From CADEEV01 sp964442185 (GTDB lineage: Bacteria; Acidobacteriota; Vicinamibacteria; Fen-336), in assembly GCA_964442185.1 (NCBI GenBank), contig CAYTWT010000229.1, positions 1-64,000 on the forward strand: 64,000 nt of DNA. Reading direction: 5' to 3'. The notes below the pieces were generated by a model. That model was not told the origin of the DNA. It ran no database searches and worked only from the letters and a program-made list of their open reading frames with translations. Position numbers and translations under genes: made by a program. Positions 53,600 through 63,127 of the stretch are shown piece after piece (position 1 is the first letter of the stretch; the number at the start of each line of letters is the position of its first letter).

Positions 53600-54148
53600 T
53601 CAGGCCTCAGGCTCGATCAGCCCCAGCTGGCCGTCGCGGCGTCGAAACAGCACGCTCAAGCACTCGGTGCCGGCATTGCGAAAGACCAGCAGCCCGTCGC
53701 CGCTGGCAGCGAGCTGGAGCGCTGCTTCCCGGAGCGTCATGGGCTTCGCCACGAAGCGCCGGCTCTTGACGATACGTGGCAAACGCTCGCTTGCCTGCTC
53801 GCGGCGCGGGGCACCCTCTCCCACTTCCCACTGGCCCGCGCCCCGCACCGGCCCGCGCCGCTTACGTTCCTGGCGCTTGCCCATCTGCCGCTGCGCCTGC
53901 CGAGTCAGCTTCTCGATCACGGTCGCGAGCGAGTTGCCGGGGTCGGCCGAGGCCTCGGTCGCCGCGAGCACCAGGCGCGGCGAGCGCACGCTGACTTCGG
54001 CAATGTGCTGGCGCTTGTCGGCCGCCAGGACGACGTGGGCATTAGTGATCCCGTGCAGGACGCGGGACAGCTTCTTGAGCTTTTTCTCGGCCAGTGCGCG
54101 CAACTCGCTCGGCACCTCGGTCTGACGCCCCGTGTACTCGATCTTCAT
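53600..54148 (-). CDS. hpf: Ribosome hibernation-promoting factor, long form
   Basis: This 182-residue protein has an N-terminal RaiA/HPF domain (MKIEYTGRQTEVPSELRALA, HVVLAADKRQHIAEVSVRSP) that sits on the 30S. A basic linker follows, then a C-terminal dimerisation domain (VAKPMTLREAALQLAASGDGLLVF) used to form 100S ribosomes. The ATG at 54148 matches the family N-terminus. It lies 28 bp after rpoN on the same strand, a very common neighbour. Confidence 0.93.
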   Translation of the reverse strand: MKIEYTGRQTEVPSELRALAEKKLKKLSRVLHGITNAHVVLAADKRQHIAEVSVRSPRLVLAATEASADPGNSLATVIEKLTRQAQRQMGKRQERKRRGPVRGAGQWEVGEGAPRREQASERLPRIVKSRRFVAKPMTLREAALQLAASGDGLLVFRNAGTECLSVLFRRRDGQLGLIEPEA

Positions 54149-54176
54149 CGTGCCAGCTCCGCCTTCGTGCTTCGAA

Positions 54177-55604
54177 CTAGTGGACCGACCTGCGCAGGTT
54201 CGAGGGAGGGATGCGCAGCTCTTCACGGTACTTCGCGACGGTGCGGCGTGCCAGCGGCAGGCCGCCCTTCCCCAGCGTCTCGGCGATCTGAGAATCCGAC
54301 AGCGGCCGCGCGCCGTCCTCGTCCTCGATCATCGTGCGGATCGTGTCCTTGATCGTGACCGAGCTGATCGCCTCGCCCATCTCGGAGGTGATCCCGCTGT
54401 GAAAGAAGAAGCGCAGTTCGTAGACGCCACGCGGCGTGTGCATGTACTTGTTCGCCACCACGCGCGAGACCGTCGACTCGTGCATGCCGATGTCGTTCGC
54501 CACGTCGCGCAGCACCAGCGGCCGCAGCTGAGCGACGCCGTGGTCGAGGAACCCGCGCTGATGCTTCACGATCGACTCCGAGACCTTGTAGATCGTGCGC
54601 TGGCGCTGATCGACGCTCTTCAGCAGCCACAGCGCGCTGCGCAGCTTGTCCTTCACGTAGTTGCGGGTTTCCTCGGAATTGCCCTCGCGGTTGTCGAGCA
54701 TGCGCCGATAGGTGGAGCTGATCCGCAGCCTGGGAAGACCGTCGTCGTTCAGGACGATCTTGTAGTTGTCGCCCTCCTTTACCACGTAGACGTCGGGCAG
54801 CACGTAAGTCGAGGCATCGGGGCTGTACTTGCTGCCGGGCTTGGGGTCGAGGCGCTTGATGATCTCGAGGTGATGCGAGACCTCGTCCAGCGCGAGTCCC
54901 ATCTGGCGGCCGATCTCGGCGTATTGATGGCTCTGAAGTTGCTTCAAGTGGTCCCGGACCATGATGTCGGTCGGCGAGCCTTCGAGCCCGAGGCGACCCA
55001 GCTGCAGCCGCAGGCATTCGGAAAGGTCGCGGGCCGCTACCCCGGGCGGGTCCAGCGCTTGCACGACGCGGAGCGCCTTCTCCACCTCGGGCATCGGAAA
55101 GGGCCCCATGCTCGCGATCTCCAAGGTCGAGGCGCACAGCATCCCGTCCTCGTCGAGGTTGTGGATGATGGCCTCGCCAATCTCCAGGATCAGCGGGTCG
55201 GAGACCGACATCCGAAGCTGCCACGACAGGTGGTCGTAGAGATCGGGCGACTCCGTGAGGGTGTTCTCGATCGCAGGCATCTCCGGGATGTCGGCGCTTC
55301 TCGGCCGACGATCGCCGCGGTCGTCGAGATAGTCCTCGAAGAACTTCTCGATGTCGAGGTCCTTCAGGGGATCGGTGCGCTCCGCTTCCTCCCCCGCCTC
55401 CTGGTTCGCCACTTCGTCGGCGGAGAGCTTCTCCTCGACCGGCACCTCCTCGAGCAGGGGGTTCTCCATCACCTCCTGCTCCAGCACCTCGGCCAACTCG
55501 AGCGTCGTGAGGGGCAGCAACTTGATCGCCTGCTGCAGCGAAGGGGTGAGGATCAGCCGCTGCGACAGGCGTGCCGAAAGACCCAGTTTCTGTTGGATGG
55601 CCAA
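54177..55604 (-). CDS. rpoN: RNA polymerase sigma-54 factor
   Basis: This 475-residue protein has the Gln/Leu-rich N-terminal activator-interacting region (QRLILTPSLQQAIKLLPLTTLEL), an acidic linker, the core-binding domain, a helix-turn-helix (THDESTVSR-like as GMHESTVSRVVANKY) and the RpoN box ARRTVAKYRE near the C-terminus. It directs transcription from -24/-12 promoters with bEBP activators. The start is TTG at 55604, three bases after lptB. Confidence 0.96.
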   Translation of the reverse strand: MAIQQKLGLSARLSQRLILTPSLQQAIKLLPLTTLELAEVLEQEVMENPLLEEVPVEEKLSADEVANQEAGEEAERTDPLKDLDIEKFFEDYLDDRGDRRPRSADIPEMPAIENTLTESPDLYDHLSWQLRMSVSDPLILEIGEAIIHNLDEDGMLCASTLEIASMGPFPMPEVEKALRVVQALDPPGVAARDLSECLRLQLGRLGLEGSPTDIMVRDHLKQLQSHQYAEIGRQMGLALDEVSHHLEIIKRLDPKPGSKYSPDASTYVLPDVYVVKEGDNYKIVLNDDGLPRLRISSTYRRMLDNREGNSEETRNYVKDKLRSALWLLKSVDQRQRTIYKVSESIVKHQRGFLDHGVAQLRPLVLRDVANDIGMHESTVSRVVANKYMHTPRGVYELRFFFHSGITSEMGEAISSVTIKDTIRTMIEDEDGARPLSDSQIAETLGKGGLPLARRTVAKYREELRIPPSNLRRSVH

Positions 55605-55607
55605 GGG

Positions 55608-56351
55608 CTAGGTTTCCTTGCTTGCCTCGTCCAGTCGGAACGACTCGCCCAGGTACACCCGACGCACGTCTTCGTCGGCGGCGAGCTGTTCCGGAGTTCC
55701 GGAGCGAAACACCTCGCCGTCCGTGAGGATATAGGCGCGGTCGGTGATTTTCAAGGTTTCTCGCACGTTGTGATCGGTAATCAGGACACCGATCCCGCGC
55801 TTCTTGAGATGCTGGATCAAGGCCTGGATGTCGCCCACCGCGATGGGGTCGATGCCCGCGAAGGGCTCGTCGAGCAGCATGAACGAAGGCGAAGTGGCGA
55901 GCGCCCGGCAGATCTCCAGCCGGCGGCGCTCGCCGCCCGAGAGCGTATACGCCGGCTGCTTCGCGATCCCCTGGATGCCCAGCTCTTCGAGCAGCGCCCG
56001 TGCTCTTTGACGCTGTTCCCCCGGCGGCAGGCCCAGCGTCTCGAGGATGGCCGTTACGTTCTGTTCGGCGCTCAGTTTGCGAAAGACGCTGGCCTCCTGT
56101 GGCAGATAGCCGATCCCGGCGCGGGCCCGCTGGTACATCGGCAGCGCGGTGATGTCGTGCTCGCCCAGGAAGACCCGGCCGCTGTCGGGCCGCGCGAGGC
56201 CCACGACCATGTAAAACGTCGTGGTCTTGCCAGCCCCGTTTGGACCGAGCAGGCCGACCACCTCGCCGTCGCGGATGCCGAGGTCCACATGGTTCACCAC
56301 GACGCGGCGGCCGTAGGTCTTGGTGAGGGCGCGGGCCTCGAGGAGGCTCAC
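55608..56351 (-). CDS. lptB: LptB, LPS-export ABC ATPase
   Basis: This 247-residue ATPase has Walker A GPNGAGKTTT, the signature LSGGERRR, Walker B FMLLDEPFAGIDP and the switch histidine in TDHNVRE. It powers LPS extraction with LptF/G, which are not in this window. The GTG start overlaps the lptC-lptA gene by four bases. The lptA-lptB-rpoN-hpf order is widespread in proteobacteria. Confidence 0.95.
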   Translation of the reverse strand: MSLLEARALTKTYGRRVVVNHVDLGIRDGEVVGLLGPNGAGKTTTFYMVVGLARPDSGRVFLGEHDITALPMYQRARAGIGYLPQEASVFRKLSAEQNVTAILETLGLPPGEQRQRARALLEELGIQGIAKQPAYTLSGGERRRLEICRALATSPSFMLLDEPFAGIDPIAVGDIQALIQHLKKRGIGVLITDHNVRETLKITDRAYILTDGEVFRSGTPEQLAADEDVRRVYLGESFRLDEASKET

Positions 56352-58339
56352 TGCGGAGCCGGCTCCGTCTTCAAGATCGTCTCGGTGCGCCCTTCCTCTT
56401 CGCCATCCACGAGGATCGTATCGTCGCCCACCTTGAAGGTCAAAGAACGGCCCTGGCTCTGGCGGTTTCCGTCGATCAGCGTGACGTGGTCGCCCGTCAG
56501 GACCATGGTCTCGTTCCCCGGGGTGTAGACGCCGCGCCGCCCGTTCGCCCTGCGGCGTCCTTGCACGACCTCGACCGGTTCGCCGGCCACGAGCTTCTCC
56601 ATCCCAGTCCCGTCGGCGCTGAGCGTGATGGTGGCCTTCGGGCTCTTCGTGGCGATGTCGCCCTGGCGGATCGACACGTCCCCGTTGTACTGGATCCGGC
56701 CGGGAGCCTCGTCATAGACCATCGTCTCGCCGCGGCCTTCGATCGCGGCCGGCTCCGGCGCACCGGGCTTGCCGGGCTTGGGATGCAGCAGCGAGACGAC
56801 ACCCTCGGTACCCGTGAGCCGACGCGAGCCCTTGGCGTCCTCTTCCAGGAGCAGTTTCGGCGCCCGGACCTCGTCGCGGCCCGCACGCAGCAGTGCGCCA
56901 GCCTCGTAGTGGGCGGCGTGCTTCGCGGACTCGTACAAGAACACCCCGCAAGTTACGAGCGCCGGCGCCTCCTGGCCGGACAAGAGCCCGGTCCGTCCCG
57001 TGCCCGGCCTGCGGCGCAGCAGGTGCCGCACGTCGCCGCGGGCCTTCACGTCTCCCGTCTGCGTGCCCACGTCGATCGCCCTGGCCGTCAGGTCGCCGCC
57101 CTCCTGCTGGATCTTGGGCTCTCTCTCGAGATGCAGTTCTCCGTTCCCGGTATAGCGGGCGAAGCCGGCGGTCGCCTTCTCCCCCTTGCGCTCGAACGAC
57201 ACGTTCTTGTTGAAGTCGATGCTGGTCGCCTGACCCGTCTCGGGGTCGAGCCGCGCATGGAACGCGTCGGCGCGGACGGTGCTCGCTTCGCCCGGCTCGC
57301 CGATCGGCTCCGAGACCATCACGCACTGCTTCTGGCCCTTCACACGCACAGCACGGCCCGCGTCGTCGAACTCGAAGCTCAGTGTCTGCGCCTGCACGCG
57401 GCGGCGTTCGGGGCGCTGTCCGGAGCCTGGCACCACGCGCAGATCCGCATCGCCCGAAGCCACCACCCGGCTCAGGCTGCGGTCCGCGCGGAAGTCCATC
57501 ACCAGGCGCCGCGAGCGTAAATCTCGGAACGATGGGCCGACGCCGAGCCCGAGGGGGGCGCCTGGCAGCAGAGCAGCGCCGCTGGTCTTGAGGCTCACGT
57601 TCCCGTGCGCCGTGGCGCGCCTCAGAATCCGGGTCGCCGGGTCGAAGCTGAGGGCCAGATCCTCCGAGCGCAGCTGGTCGGGTCCTTGGTCCACGGCCGC
57701 GTCGCCCTGGAAACGCAGCAGGCCGCGCTTCCGGAACGCGACCGCGTGCCGGCTGGTCACCAGGGCAGGCGGCTTCCCAGGCTCGCCCTCGATCCGGAAG
57801 GAAACCTCGGCCGGCATCACAAGCCGACCGGATTCGGCATTGTACTCGACGCCCTTCGAGCTCCCCGAGAGATCCTGGCGCTTGTAGCGCGTCGCCGCCT
57901 CGCTCTTCGCGACCCCCTGGTCTCCGCGGTAGTTGAGGCTGTCGGTTTCGACCTCGAAGCCGTCCTCGGTCGTGATCTTCACGTTGCCCTTGAAGCTGAA
58001 TTTCTCCTGCGCCTCGTTGTAGACGCCCTGGTCTGACCGGATCGTGACCGTGCCCTCCTCGCCATCCGCGGTATACAAGGACTTGGCGCTGACGCCCTTC
58101 AGGTGCATCGCCTCGCCCTCACGCCCGACCATCGCCTCGGCCTCGATCGTCACCCGCTCTCGGCCCTGCTTGAAGATCCGATAGACGAGACCGCTTTGCC
58201 GCGTCTCGGTGGCCGGGCGGTTGGGCGGCCGGGGTGGCGGGGCCGGAGGCGCCGCGGGCCGGCGCAGGCTCAGTAGGACCGTCACGATCAGCCCGACACA
58301 CAGGGCGACGAGCGCCACGCGCACGGTCTTCATATTCAT
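56348..58339 (-). CDS. Fused LptC-LptA-like LPS transport protein
   Basis: This 663-residue protein has an N-terminal membrane anchor (VALVALCVGLIVTVLLSL), a proline-rich stretch and an LptC-like domain (about 45-200: GVSAKSLYTADGEEG, VTIRSDQGVYNE, VKITTEDGFEVETDSLNY). A long middle of OstA-like beta-strands follows, then a C-terminal LptA/OstA domain (GDVSIRQGDIATKSPKATI, GDHVTLIDG). Normal LptC (about 190) and LptA (about 180) are separate; here one chain covers both plus about 300 extra residues. It would build a bridge from inner membrane to LptD. Its position before lptB supports the role. Confidence 0.8.
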   Translation of the reverse strand: MNMKTVRVALVALCVGLIVTVLLSLRRPAAPPAPPPRPPNRPATETRQSGLVYRIFKQGRERVTIEAEAMVGREGEAMHLKGVSAKSLYTADGEEGTVTIRSDQGVYNEAQEKFSFKGNVKITTEDGFEVETDSLNYRGDQGVAKSEAATRYKRQDLSGSSKGVEYNAESGRLVMPAEVSFRIEGEPGKPPALVTSRHAVAFRKRGLLRFQGDAAVDQGPDQLRSEDLALSFDPATRILRRATAHGNVSLKTSGAALLPGAPLGLGVGPSFRDLRSRRLVMDFRADRSLSRVVASGDADLRVVPGSGQRPERRRVQAQTLSFEFDDAGRAVRVKGQKQCVMVSEPIGEPGEASTVRADAFHARLDPETGQATSIDFNKNVSFERKGEKATAGFARYTGNGELHLEREPKIQQEGGDLTARAIDVGTQTGDVKARGDVRHLLRRRPGTGRTGLLSGQEAPALVTCGVFLYESAKHAAHYEAGALLRAGRDEVRAPKLLLEEDAKGSRRLTGTEGVVSLLHPKPGKPGAPEPAAIEGRGETMVYDEAPGRIQYNGDVSIRQGDIATKSPKATITLSADGTGMEKLVAGEPVEVVQGRRRANGRRGVYTPGNETMVLTGDHVTLIDGNRQSQGRSLTFKVGDDTILVDGEEEGRTETILKTEPAPQ

Positions 58340-58462
58340 CCGCTTCCGATTCTACCGTGCCGGCCGCCGAAGCTGGTTCCGCTCGGCACGCCGCCAGACG
58401 GACGCGGGACAGCGAGGCGGGGGACTACTCGGAGACCGGCCATGCACCTCGTCGACCGCGGC

Positions 58463-59425
58463 TCACGCCTGTTCGAGGAACTCGCGGCCGGCGCGTCCCA
58501 TCTGGCGAAACTTGTGGTAGCGGGAAGCTCGCAGCGAGTGAGGATCGACAGCCATCAGCTCTCGAAGCTGGCGCTCCAGGACGGCGTCGAGGCTCTTGAA
58601 CAGCGCCTCGTGGTCCGAGTGCGCGCCGCCCGGCGGTTCCGGAACGATCTCGTCGATCAGCTCGAGGTCCAAGAGGTCGGCGGCGGTGATCTTCATCGCG
58701 GCTGCGGCCTCGGAAGCCCGGCCCGAGTCGCGCCACAGGATCGAAGCACAGCCCTCCGGCGAGATCACCGAGTAGACGGAATGCTCGAGCATGTTCACGC
58801 GATCGCCCACCGCGATGGCGAGCGCTCCCCCGCTGCCGCCCTCGCCAGTGACGGTGACGATCACCGGCGTCTCGAGTCGGGCCATCTCGCGCAGGTTCCA
58901 GGCGATCGCCTCGGCCTGGCCGCGTTCCTCGGCGTCCAGGCCGGGGTAGGCGCCGGGCGTGTCGACCAAGGTGAAGATCGGCCGACGAAACTTGGCCGCC
59001 AGCTCCATGGCACGCATCGCCTTGCGATAGCCCTCGGGCTTGGGCATCCCGAAGTTGCGGTAGATCTTCTGCTTCGTGTCGCGCCCCTTCTGGTGGCCCA
59101 TCACCGCCACCGGCCGATCCTTGTAAAGTGCGAAGCCGCAGACGAGCGCTGGATCGTCGGCAAAGCGCCGATCGCCGTGGATCTCGGTCCACTCCGTGAA
59201 CAGCGCGTTCACGTAGTCGAGCGTGTACGGCCGGTTCGGGTGACGGGCGACCAGGGTTTTCTGCCAGGCGGTCAGCTTGCCGAAGATCTCGCGCCGCTTC
59301 TGGTCGAGCTCCTGGGCCAGCGCCGCCGCCTCCTTCTCCTTGCTCGGGTCGCCCGGGTAGGCCCGTAGTTCTTCGAGGCGCTTCTGCAACCCGAGTAACG
59401 GCGCTTCGAAATCGGCTTCGGCCAC
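58463..59425 (-). CDS. accA: Acetyl-CoA carboxylase carboxyltransferase subunit alpha
   Basis: This 320-residue crotonase-fold protein transfers carboxyl from biotin to acetyl-CoA with AccD. HPNRPYTLDYVNALF, GDRRFADDPALVCGFA, DTPGAYPGLDAEERGQAEAIA and EGGSGGALAIAVGDRV are all standard. The GTG start shares one base with the dnaE stop (TAGTG). The dnaE-accA order is conserved in many bacteria. The 123 bp between its end and the lpt gene shows nothing beyond a possible TAGAAT -10. Confidence 0.96.
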   Translation of the reverse strand: MAEADFEAPLLGLQKRLEELRAYPGDPSKEKEAAALAQELDQKRREIFGKLTAWQKTLVARHPNRPYTLDYVNALFTEWTEIHGDRRFADDPALVCGFALYKDRPVAVMGHQKGRDTKQKIYRNFGMPKPEGYRKAMRAMELAAKFRRPIFTLVDTPGAYPGLDAEERGQAEAIAWNLREMARLETPVIVTVTGEGGSGGALAIAVGDRVNMLEHSVYSVISPEGCASILWRDSGRASEAAAAMKITAADLLDLELIDEIVPEPPGGAHSDHEALFKSLDAVLERQLRELMAVDPHSLRASRYHKFRQMGRAGREFLEQA

Positions 59426-62400
59426 TAGACGCCTCCGTCGCGTTCAACGCCGTTCGTGCGGGCGAGGATCAGGGCGCCGGGTCCCAGCAGCGACTCCAGC
59501 TCGTCCTTCAAGAGCGTGTCCGGGCGAACCCTATAGTAGGTGCTTGGGGCCACAGCCACCGCGTACGACCCTGGGCGGAACAGTTCTAGCGTGACCGGGC
59601 AGTCGCCGCGGTGCGACTCCAGTATGTCCCTGAGCCGCTCCCCCTTGCCGCGACTCCACAATCCGATCGGGACGCGGATCGTCACGTAGCGCGCTTCGGC
59701 CAGCTTCGCCTGCTCGAGCGGCATCAGCTCCGAAACAAGTAGGCGCGGTTTGCCCTCCTCGGGCGCCTCGGCCTTGGCCTTCACGAGCACCACCTGGTCC
59801 TCGGCCAGACGCGCCGCGACCTTCCTGTAGGTCTCCGGGAAAACCAAGGCCTCGGCTCCGCCCTCGAGGTCCTCGAGAACGAACGAGGCCATGCGGTCGC
59901 CCTTCTTGGTCTTGATCAGCCGGAGGGCGGTCACGATGCCCCCGATCGTCACTTCGGGCAGCTGGGTGCACTCGGCCAGCGTGCTCGTCGTCGCAGTGGC
60001 CCATTGCAGCAGCTCGGCCCTGAAGCGCTCCAGCGGGTGGCCCGTGATGAAGAAGCCCAGCGACTCCTTTTCGAAGGCGAGGCGCTCACCCTCACCCCAT
60101 TCGGGCACAGCTTCGAGCCGCAGTCCGCCCGATTCATGCCCCTCGGCAGACGCGAGCATGCCAAACAGATTCGACTGTCCCGCTTCGCGATCCCGCTGCT
60201 GCTTCTGCCCGGCGTCGATCGCGCGCTCGAGGCTCGCGAGCAGCGCCGAACGGTGGAGGTCGAGCGAATCGAAGGAACCACTCTTCACGAAGCTCTCGAT
60301 CACGCGCCGGTTGACGGCCTTGAGGTCGACGCGTTCGCAGAAATCGAAGAGCGACTTGAAGCTCCCGCCGGCCTCGCGTGCGCCCAGGATCGCCTCGACC
60401 GCGCCCTCCCCGACGTTCTTGATGGCCGCCAGCCCGAAGCGAACGTCGTCGTGAGCCGGGGGGGGCTGCGCCGCCCCCCCCAGACCCCCCGCTCGCTCCG
60501 CGGGAGTGAATCCCGCTTCGCTCGCAGCCCGCTCCACTGCCGCCGCCGTCCGTTTCACTACCGTGAAGAACATTGCGGATTCGTTCACGTCGGGTGGCAG
60601 CACGCGGATGCCCATCTCGCGGCATTCGCCGATGTAGTGGACCATGCGGTCCGTGTTGGCTCGCTCGGAGGTGAGCAGGGCCGCCATGAAGTAGGCCGGG
60701 GCGTTCGCCTTCAGGTAGCCGGTCTGATACGCGACCCATGCGTAGGCGGCCGAGTGCGACTTGTTGAAGCCGTACCCGGCGAAGAGCTCCATGTGGTCCC
60801 AGATCTTCGCGGCCTTCTTCTCCGGCACGCTCCGGGCCTGGCAGCCTTCGAGAAACTTCTGCTTCTGCGTGGCCATCACGTCGGCCTTCTTCTTGCCCAT
60901 CGCCTTGCGCAGGATGTCGGCCTCGCCGAGCGTGTAGCCGGCCAGCGCCGAGGCGATCTGCATGACCTGCTCCTGGTAGACCATGATCCCGTAGGTCCCC
61001 TGCAGGATCGGCTCGAGCTGCGGCACTTCGTAGCGGACCTTGGTCTGCCCGTGCCGGCGCTTGATGAAGTCGTCGATCATCTGCATCGGCCCAGGGCGAT
61101 ACAGGGCGTTCAAGGCCGTCAGGTGATCCAGATGGTCGGGCTTGAAGCGCTTCAGGATGTCGCGCATCCCGTCGGATTCGAACTGGAACAGGCCGCTGGT
61201 CTTCCCGGCCGTGAACATCTCGTAGGTCTTTGCGTCGTCGCTCGGGAAGCGGTCCGGATCGAGCTGCGCTCCAGTCTGCGCCGCGATCATCTTTACGCAG
61301 TCGTCGATCAGCGTGAGCGTGCGCAGGCCCAGGAAATCCATCTTCAGCAGGCCGATGCGCTCGACGCCCTTCATGTCGTACTGGGTCGTGATTTCCGCCG
61401 TGTTCCCCTTGAACAGCGGCACGAGATCCGTGAGCGGCACCGGCGAAATCACCACCCCGGCGGCGTGCGTCGAGGCATGCCGGGTCGTCCCCTCCAGGCG
61501 CCGCGAGATGTCGATCAGCTCCTTGACCTTCGGGTCCTTCTGGTACGCCTCCTTGAGCGGCGGCGATTCCTCGAGCGCCTTGTCCAGGGTCATCTTGAGG
61601 TCGAACGGGATCATCTTCGCGATGCGGTCGGCATCGGCGTAGCTGATGTCCATGACACGTGCGACGTCGCGGATCACCGCCTTCGCCTTCATGGTTCCGA
61701 AGGTGATGATCTGGGCCACGTTCTCGCGCCCATACTTGCGCGTCACGTACTCGATCACCTCACCCCGGCGGTTCTCGCAAAAGTCGATGTCGATGTCGGG
61801 GGGGCTGATGCGCTCTTCGTTGAGGAAGCGCTCGAAGATCAGATCACCTTCGATCGGGTCGATGTCGGTGATCCGCAGCGAGTAAGCGACGAGGGAACCG
61901 GCGGCCGAGCCGCGCCCGGGGCCCACGGGGATGCGCTGGTCGCGGGCGTAGCGGATGAAGTCCCAGACGATCAGAAAATAGCCTGCGAAGCCCACACGCT
62001 GGATGACGCCGATCTCCTTCTCGAGCCGCTCGCGATAGCTCGCGATCGGATAGCGCCGCTTGCCGGTCGCGAGGAGCGGCTCGAGCAGCTTGCGCCGTTC
62101 CTCGAAACCGTCGCGCGTCACCTTCTCGAAATAGCTATCGGTCGTGAAGCCGACCGGGACGTCGAAGGCCGGCAGCGAGTCGACACCCTTCAGCGTGAAG
62201 TCGCACATCTCCGCGATCTCCAGCGTCGCGCGCAGCGCCTCGGGATGATCCGGGAAGAGCCGGGCCATCTCCTCTGCGGTCTTCAAGTAGAACTCCTGGG
62301 TATCGAAACGCAGGCGCTCGGTCTCGTGCAGCTTCTTGCCGGAGCCGATGCACAGCAGCACGTCGTGCGCCTGGTGATCGTCCTTGTGAAGGTAGTGCGA

Positions 62401-63042
62401 GTCGTTGGTGGCGACGAGCGGCAGGCCGGTCTTGTCCCGCAACCGCAGCAGGCCGCGGTTCACGCGCTGCTGCAAATCGATGCCGTGGTCCATCACCTCG
62501 AGATAGAACCGACCCTTGCCGAAGATCTCCGAGAACTCTGAGGCGCCCTGGAGCGCCGCGTCCTCGAGACCGTTCTGCAAGTTGCCGGCGATCTCGCCCG
62601 CGAGACAGCCAGAAAGGCCAATCAGGCCGCCGCTATGCTTCGCGAGCACGTCCTTGTCGATGCGTGGCCGGTAGTAGAAGCCTTCCAGATAGCCGATCGA
62701 GACCAGCTTCACGAGGTTGTGATAGCCCTCGTCGTTCGTCGAGAGCAGCGTCAGGTGATGGTAGGGCTCGTCGCGGCCGACCATCGTCTTCTCATGGCGG
62801 CTGCCTGGCGCGACGTAGATCTCGCAGCCGAGGATCGGCTTGAGCCCGCCCTCCCTGCAAGCGTCGTGGAACGCCACGGCCCCGAACATGTTCCCGTGGT
62901 CAGTGATCCCGACCGCGCGCATCTTCAGTTCCTTCGCGCGCGCCACCAGCTCGTCGATATGCGACGCGCCATCGAGCAGGCTGTACTCGGTGTGGAGGTG
63001 CAAATGAACGAAGTCAGGACTAGCCACGGCTGCCTCGGCCAT
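59425..63042 (-). CDS. dnaE: DNA polymerase III subunit alpha
   Basis: This 1205-residue replicative polymerase has an N-terminal PHP domain (FVHLHLHTEYSLLDGA, ITDHGNMFGA), a polymerase core (GPGRGSAAGSLVAY, the catalytic PDIDIDFCE), the thumb/tau-binding parts and a C-terminal OB domain (VTIGGIVTALRLIKTKKGDRM). The ATG at 63042 fits the family start better than one 33 bases upstream. About 33 extra residues lie before VRFGLAAIKNVG, encoded by a palindromic GC element (60458-60532). Confidence 0.96.
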   Translation of the reverse strand: MAEAAVASPDFVHLHLHTEYSLLDGASHIDELVARAKELKMRAVGITDHGNMFGAVAFHDACREGGLKPILGCEIYVAPGSRHEKTMVGRDEPYHHLTLLSTNDEGYHNLVKLVSIGYLEGFYYRPRIDKDVLAKHSGGLIGLSGCLAGEIAGNLQNGLEDAALQGASEFSEIFGKGRFYLEVMDHGIDLQQRVNRGLLRLRDKTGLPLVATNDSHYLHKDDHQAHDVLLCIGSGKKLHETERLRFDTQEFYLKTAEEMARLFPDHPEALRATLEIAEMCDFTLKGVDSLPAFDVPVGFTTDSYFEKVTRDGFEERRKLLEPLLATGKRRYPIASYRERLEKEIGVIQRVGFAGYFLIVWDFIRYARDQRIPVGPGRGSAAGSLVAYSLRITDIDPIEGDLIFERFLNEERISPPDIDIDFCENRRGEVIEYVTRKYGRENVAQIITFGTMKAKAVIRDVARVMDISYADADRIAKMIPFDLKMTLDKALEESPPLKEAYQKDPKVKELIDISRRLEGTTRHASTHAAGVVISPVPLTDLVPLFKGNTAEITTQYDMKGVERIGLLKMDFLGLRTLTLIDDCVKMIAAQTGAQLDPDRFPSDDAKTYEMFTAGKTSGLFQFESDGMRDILKRFKPDHLDHLTALNALYRPGPMQMIDDFIKRRHGQTKVRYEVPQLEPILQGTYGIMVYQEQVMQIASALAGYTLGEADILRKAMGKKKADVMATQKQKFLEGCQARSVPEKKAAKIWDHMELFAGYGFNKSHSAAYAWVAYQTGYLKANAPAYFMAALLTSERANTDRMVHYIGECREMGIRVLPPDVNESAMFFTVVKRTAAAVERAASEAGFTPAERAGGLGGAAQPPPAHDDVRFGLAAIKNVGEGAVEAILGAREAGGSFKSLFDFCERVDLKAVNRRVIESFVKSGSFDSLDLHRSALLASLERAIDAGQKQQRDREAGQSNLFGMLASAEGHESGGLRLEAVPEWGEGERLAFEKESLGFFITGHPLERFRAELLQWATATTSTLAECTQLPEVTIGGIVTALRLIKTKKGDRMASFVLEDLEGGAEALVFPETYRKVAARLAEDQVVLVKAKAEAPEEGKPRLLVSELMPLEQAKLAEARYVTIRVPIGLWSRGKGERLRDILESHRGDCPVTLELFRPGSYAVAVAPSTYYRVRPDTLLKDELESLLGPGALILARTNGVERDGGV
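60458..60532. repeat. GC-rich palindromic insertion inside dnaE
   Basis: Two hairpins stand side by side. G8-CTGCGCCG-C8 spans 60458-60481, and GCGGGA-GTGAA-TCCCGC spans 60500-60516. On the coding strand they read in frame as a Gly/Ala/Pro-rich segment where DnaE normally goes straight from the LPPDVNES..F.VV strand to VRFGLAAIKNVG. The pattern is that of a small palindromic element tolerated inside a protein. Confidence 0.55.
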
Positions 63043-63127
63043 GTCGCAGGGCCCGCATCCGTTGCCTGGTGCCATTGCGTGTCAGGTTCGTTTCCCTGGA
63101 CCGATCAGTCATCGCCCCCCCACCCTA

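Noticed and set aside
54132..56528. 798-codon plus-strand open frame over rpoN and lptB
   Set aside because: Antisense shadow; both minus-strand genes have complete family motifs.
60004..62541. 845-codon plus-strand open frame inside dnaE
   Set aside because: Its sequence is low-complexity Arg/Leu/Val/Asp typical of the complementary frame; dnaE on the other strand is unambiguous.
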